64,000 nucleotides of DNA from Echinarachnius parma (taxonomy: Eukaryota > Echinodermata > Echinoidea > Clypeasteroida > Echinarachniidae): contig JBAMJV010009017.1 in the NCBI GenBank assembly GCA_037951105.1, forward strand, positions 62,001 to 126,000, read 5' to 3'. The notes beneath the pieces were generated by a model. It worked only from the letters and a program-made list of their open reading frames with translations, was not told the origin of the DNA and did no database searches. Of the stretch, positions 62,921 through 64,000 are shown piece after piece. The position numbers were made by a program, and so were the translations under genes. Positions within the stretch are counted from its first letter, which is position 1; each line of letters starts with the position of its first letter.

Positions 62921-64000
62921 GTCTATTGATCCATGGTCAAACAAGATATATAACAAGATAAATAATGTACATAAGAAACATAACATACTATAAGACAATA
63001 ATATTAATCTTTTCATTTATTGTACACAATATACATAATAAAAAGAACACTTGGTTGTCATTTGAACAATGAATTTTCCACAAAACTTGTATAAACACAT
63101 AAAATAATTGCAATGTCTAAACTTTCCTTTACAATAAATGGGAGGGGAGCTTGTAGACAATGGCTGGTGTTATACTAAATTCTACTAGTGTATGTGAAAT
63201 AAGATACCATGGTTTTGGAAGTAAAGTAAAATATATTAAACATTCACATCTTCTTTATCAAAGGTTTACCTACAAATGGCTTTCCATAACAAGTCCAACC
63301 TAAATTTAAGTTCAACTTAAAATCCTTATGAAACACCTCCCAAGGAGCAAATAGTCATAGTAACTCCTAAAAGGTATGCAACTGCAGTTCAGCTTATTTG
63401 GGCCAAACAACTATTTACCAGCAATATATTGAATACTCTTAAGATTTGGTAGGTTGGTCTGTATACTATTTGCATAAAAGAATATCAAAAGCGATTCATA
63501 AAGCACATTAAGTGTCATTCAATGTCATGCAAACAAATATCTCAATAAATCCCATGAAGTTGTCACTTTGTTTTCTTTTTTTTGTTGAATACTTGGTTCT
63601 TAGTATAATGGTTCTTCCCAATATTCGTAAAGAACTTATAATGAAAAATGTTCATGTTGACAATATGAAACGATAGTCACAAGGAGCTCTCTGCTAGTAG
63701 TAGGAATTAAACAATGGATTATATAATTTCAATCATAACTATCATTGAATGCATTTCAAAGTTACATGTTATTTGGGATAACTACATATATGTGACCGGC
63801 TATAGCAAAACCCAGCACTTGTCGGTAATTCATGTTTTGAAGAAATTGGCATTTTAAGTTCACACAATTTGTGTAAAGGACCTATGATTGTAAACTTAAA
63901 ACAATCATATCTTTGCCAATTATTGACCAATTAGTTGGAACAAAGGATCAAATGAAAGCTTGTGATGAAGCATTTGTAAGGGTATGAAAATCTACATTTT
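62921..64000. other. Downstream flank, no gene recognised
   Basis: AT-rich. 63285-63345 (aagtccaacctaaatttaag, tgaaacacctccca) resembles one end of the 27486 MITE family. No open frame or RNA gene is supported on either strand. Confidence 0.4.

Noticed and set aside
1..64000. tRNA, rRNA or snRNA genes
   Set aside because: No cloverleaf with A and B boxes, and no rRNA-like stretch, was recognised by eye; a covariance-model scan would be needed to exclude them.

Overview
This is AT-rich animal nuclear DNA. Genes are split by many GT-AG introns of up to about 8.4 kb, the space between exons is full of miniature inverted-repeat elements, and the coding content is a metazoan RabGAP. Nothing bacterial or organellar is visible. 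The style (TTAA- and TA-flanked MITEs, CR1/RTE-like retroelement tails ending in TTAT or ATT runs, poly-C and poly-G tracts, a single TBC1D1/TBC1D4-type gene) suits a marine invertebrate such as an echinoderm, hemichordate or cephalochordate. I cannot name the species.

Gene 1 (about 2737-40176, plus strand, 5' end outside the window) is an orthologue of vertebrate TBC1D1/TBC1D4 (AS160), the Akt-regulated RabGAP of GLUT4 vesicle traffic. Seventeen exons join in phase into a 1021-residue C-terminal part. In order they encode the end of the second PTB domain, a Ser/Pro-rich linker with an RPRSKT Akt-type site, the DUF3350/calmodulin-binding-like segment, a complete TBC domain with Arg and Gln fingers, a coiled coil, and an unusual tail of four 26-residue repeats.

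Gene 2 (48075-58601, or 60487 with another last exon) is a putative nuclear protein of about 1044 residues that I do not recognise as a named family. It has an HMG-box-like N-terminus, an RVSF protein phosphatase 1 docking motif, two RGRP AT-hooks and acidic and basic low-complexity regions. E2F-like TTTGGCGGGA motifs lie upstream. A chromatin or mitotic role is an inference.

The most striking signal is that at least nine of the seventeen gene 1 exons, and the last exon of gene 2, have tandem partial copies that cross an exon/intron boundary and carry copies of the splice site. Examples are 8 x 118 bp with acceptors at exon 1, 35 x 50 bp with donors at exon 10, three in-frame 195-bp copies at exon 14 plus a decayed fourth, a graded triplication of exon 11, decayed copies of exons 2, 3, 9, 12 and 15, a 4 x 78-bp coding repeat in exon 17, and 8 x 91 bp at the end of gene 2. 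The copies run from near-identical to heavily decayed, which suggests a process that keeps recurring.

The rest is mobile and repeat DNA: a 3.9-kb element with CCGGA-rich ends (5444-9304), a 156-bp satellite inside an inverted-repeat frame (15064-17829), a 2.4-kb TA-flanked element (33028-35439), two inverted 0.7-kb copies around the last exon of gene 1, a GGAT microsatellite (46089-46623), and several elements filled with their own short motif. Positions 40177-46680 are the gene 1 3' UTR and intergenic repeats. Positions 60488-64000 hold the gene 2 3' UTR, two AATAAA signals, more MITEs, and no further gene that I can support.
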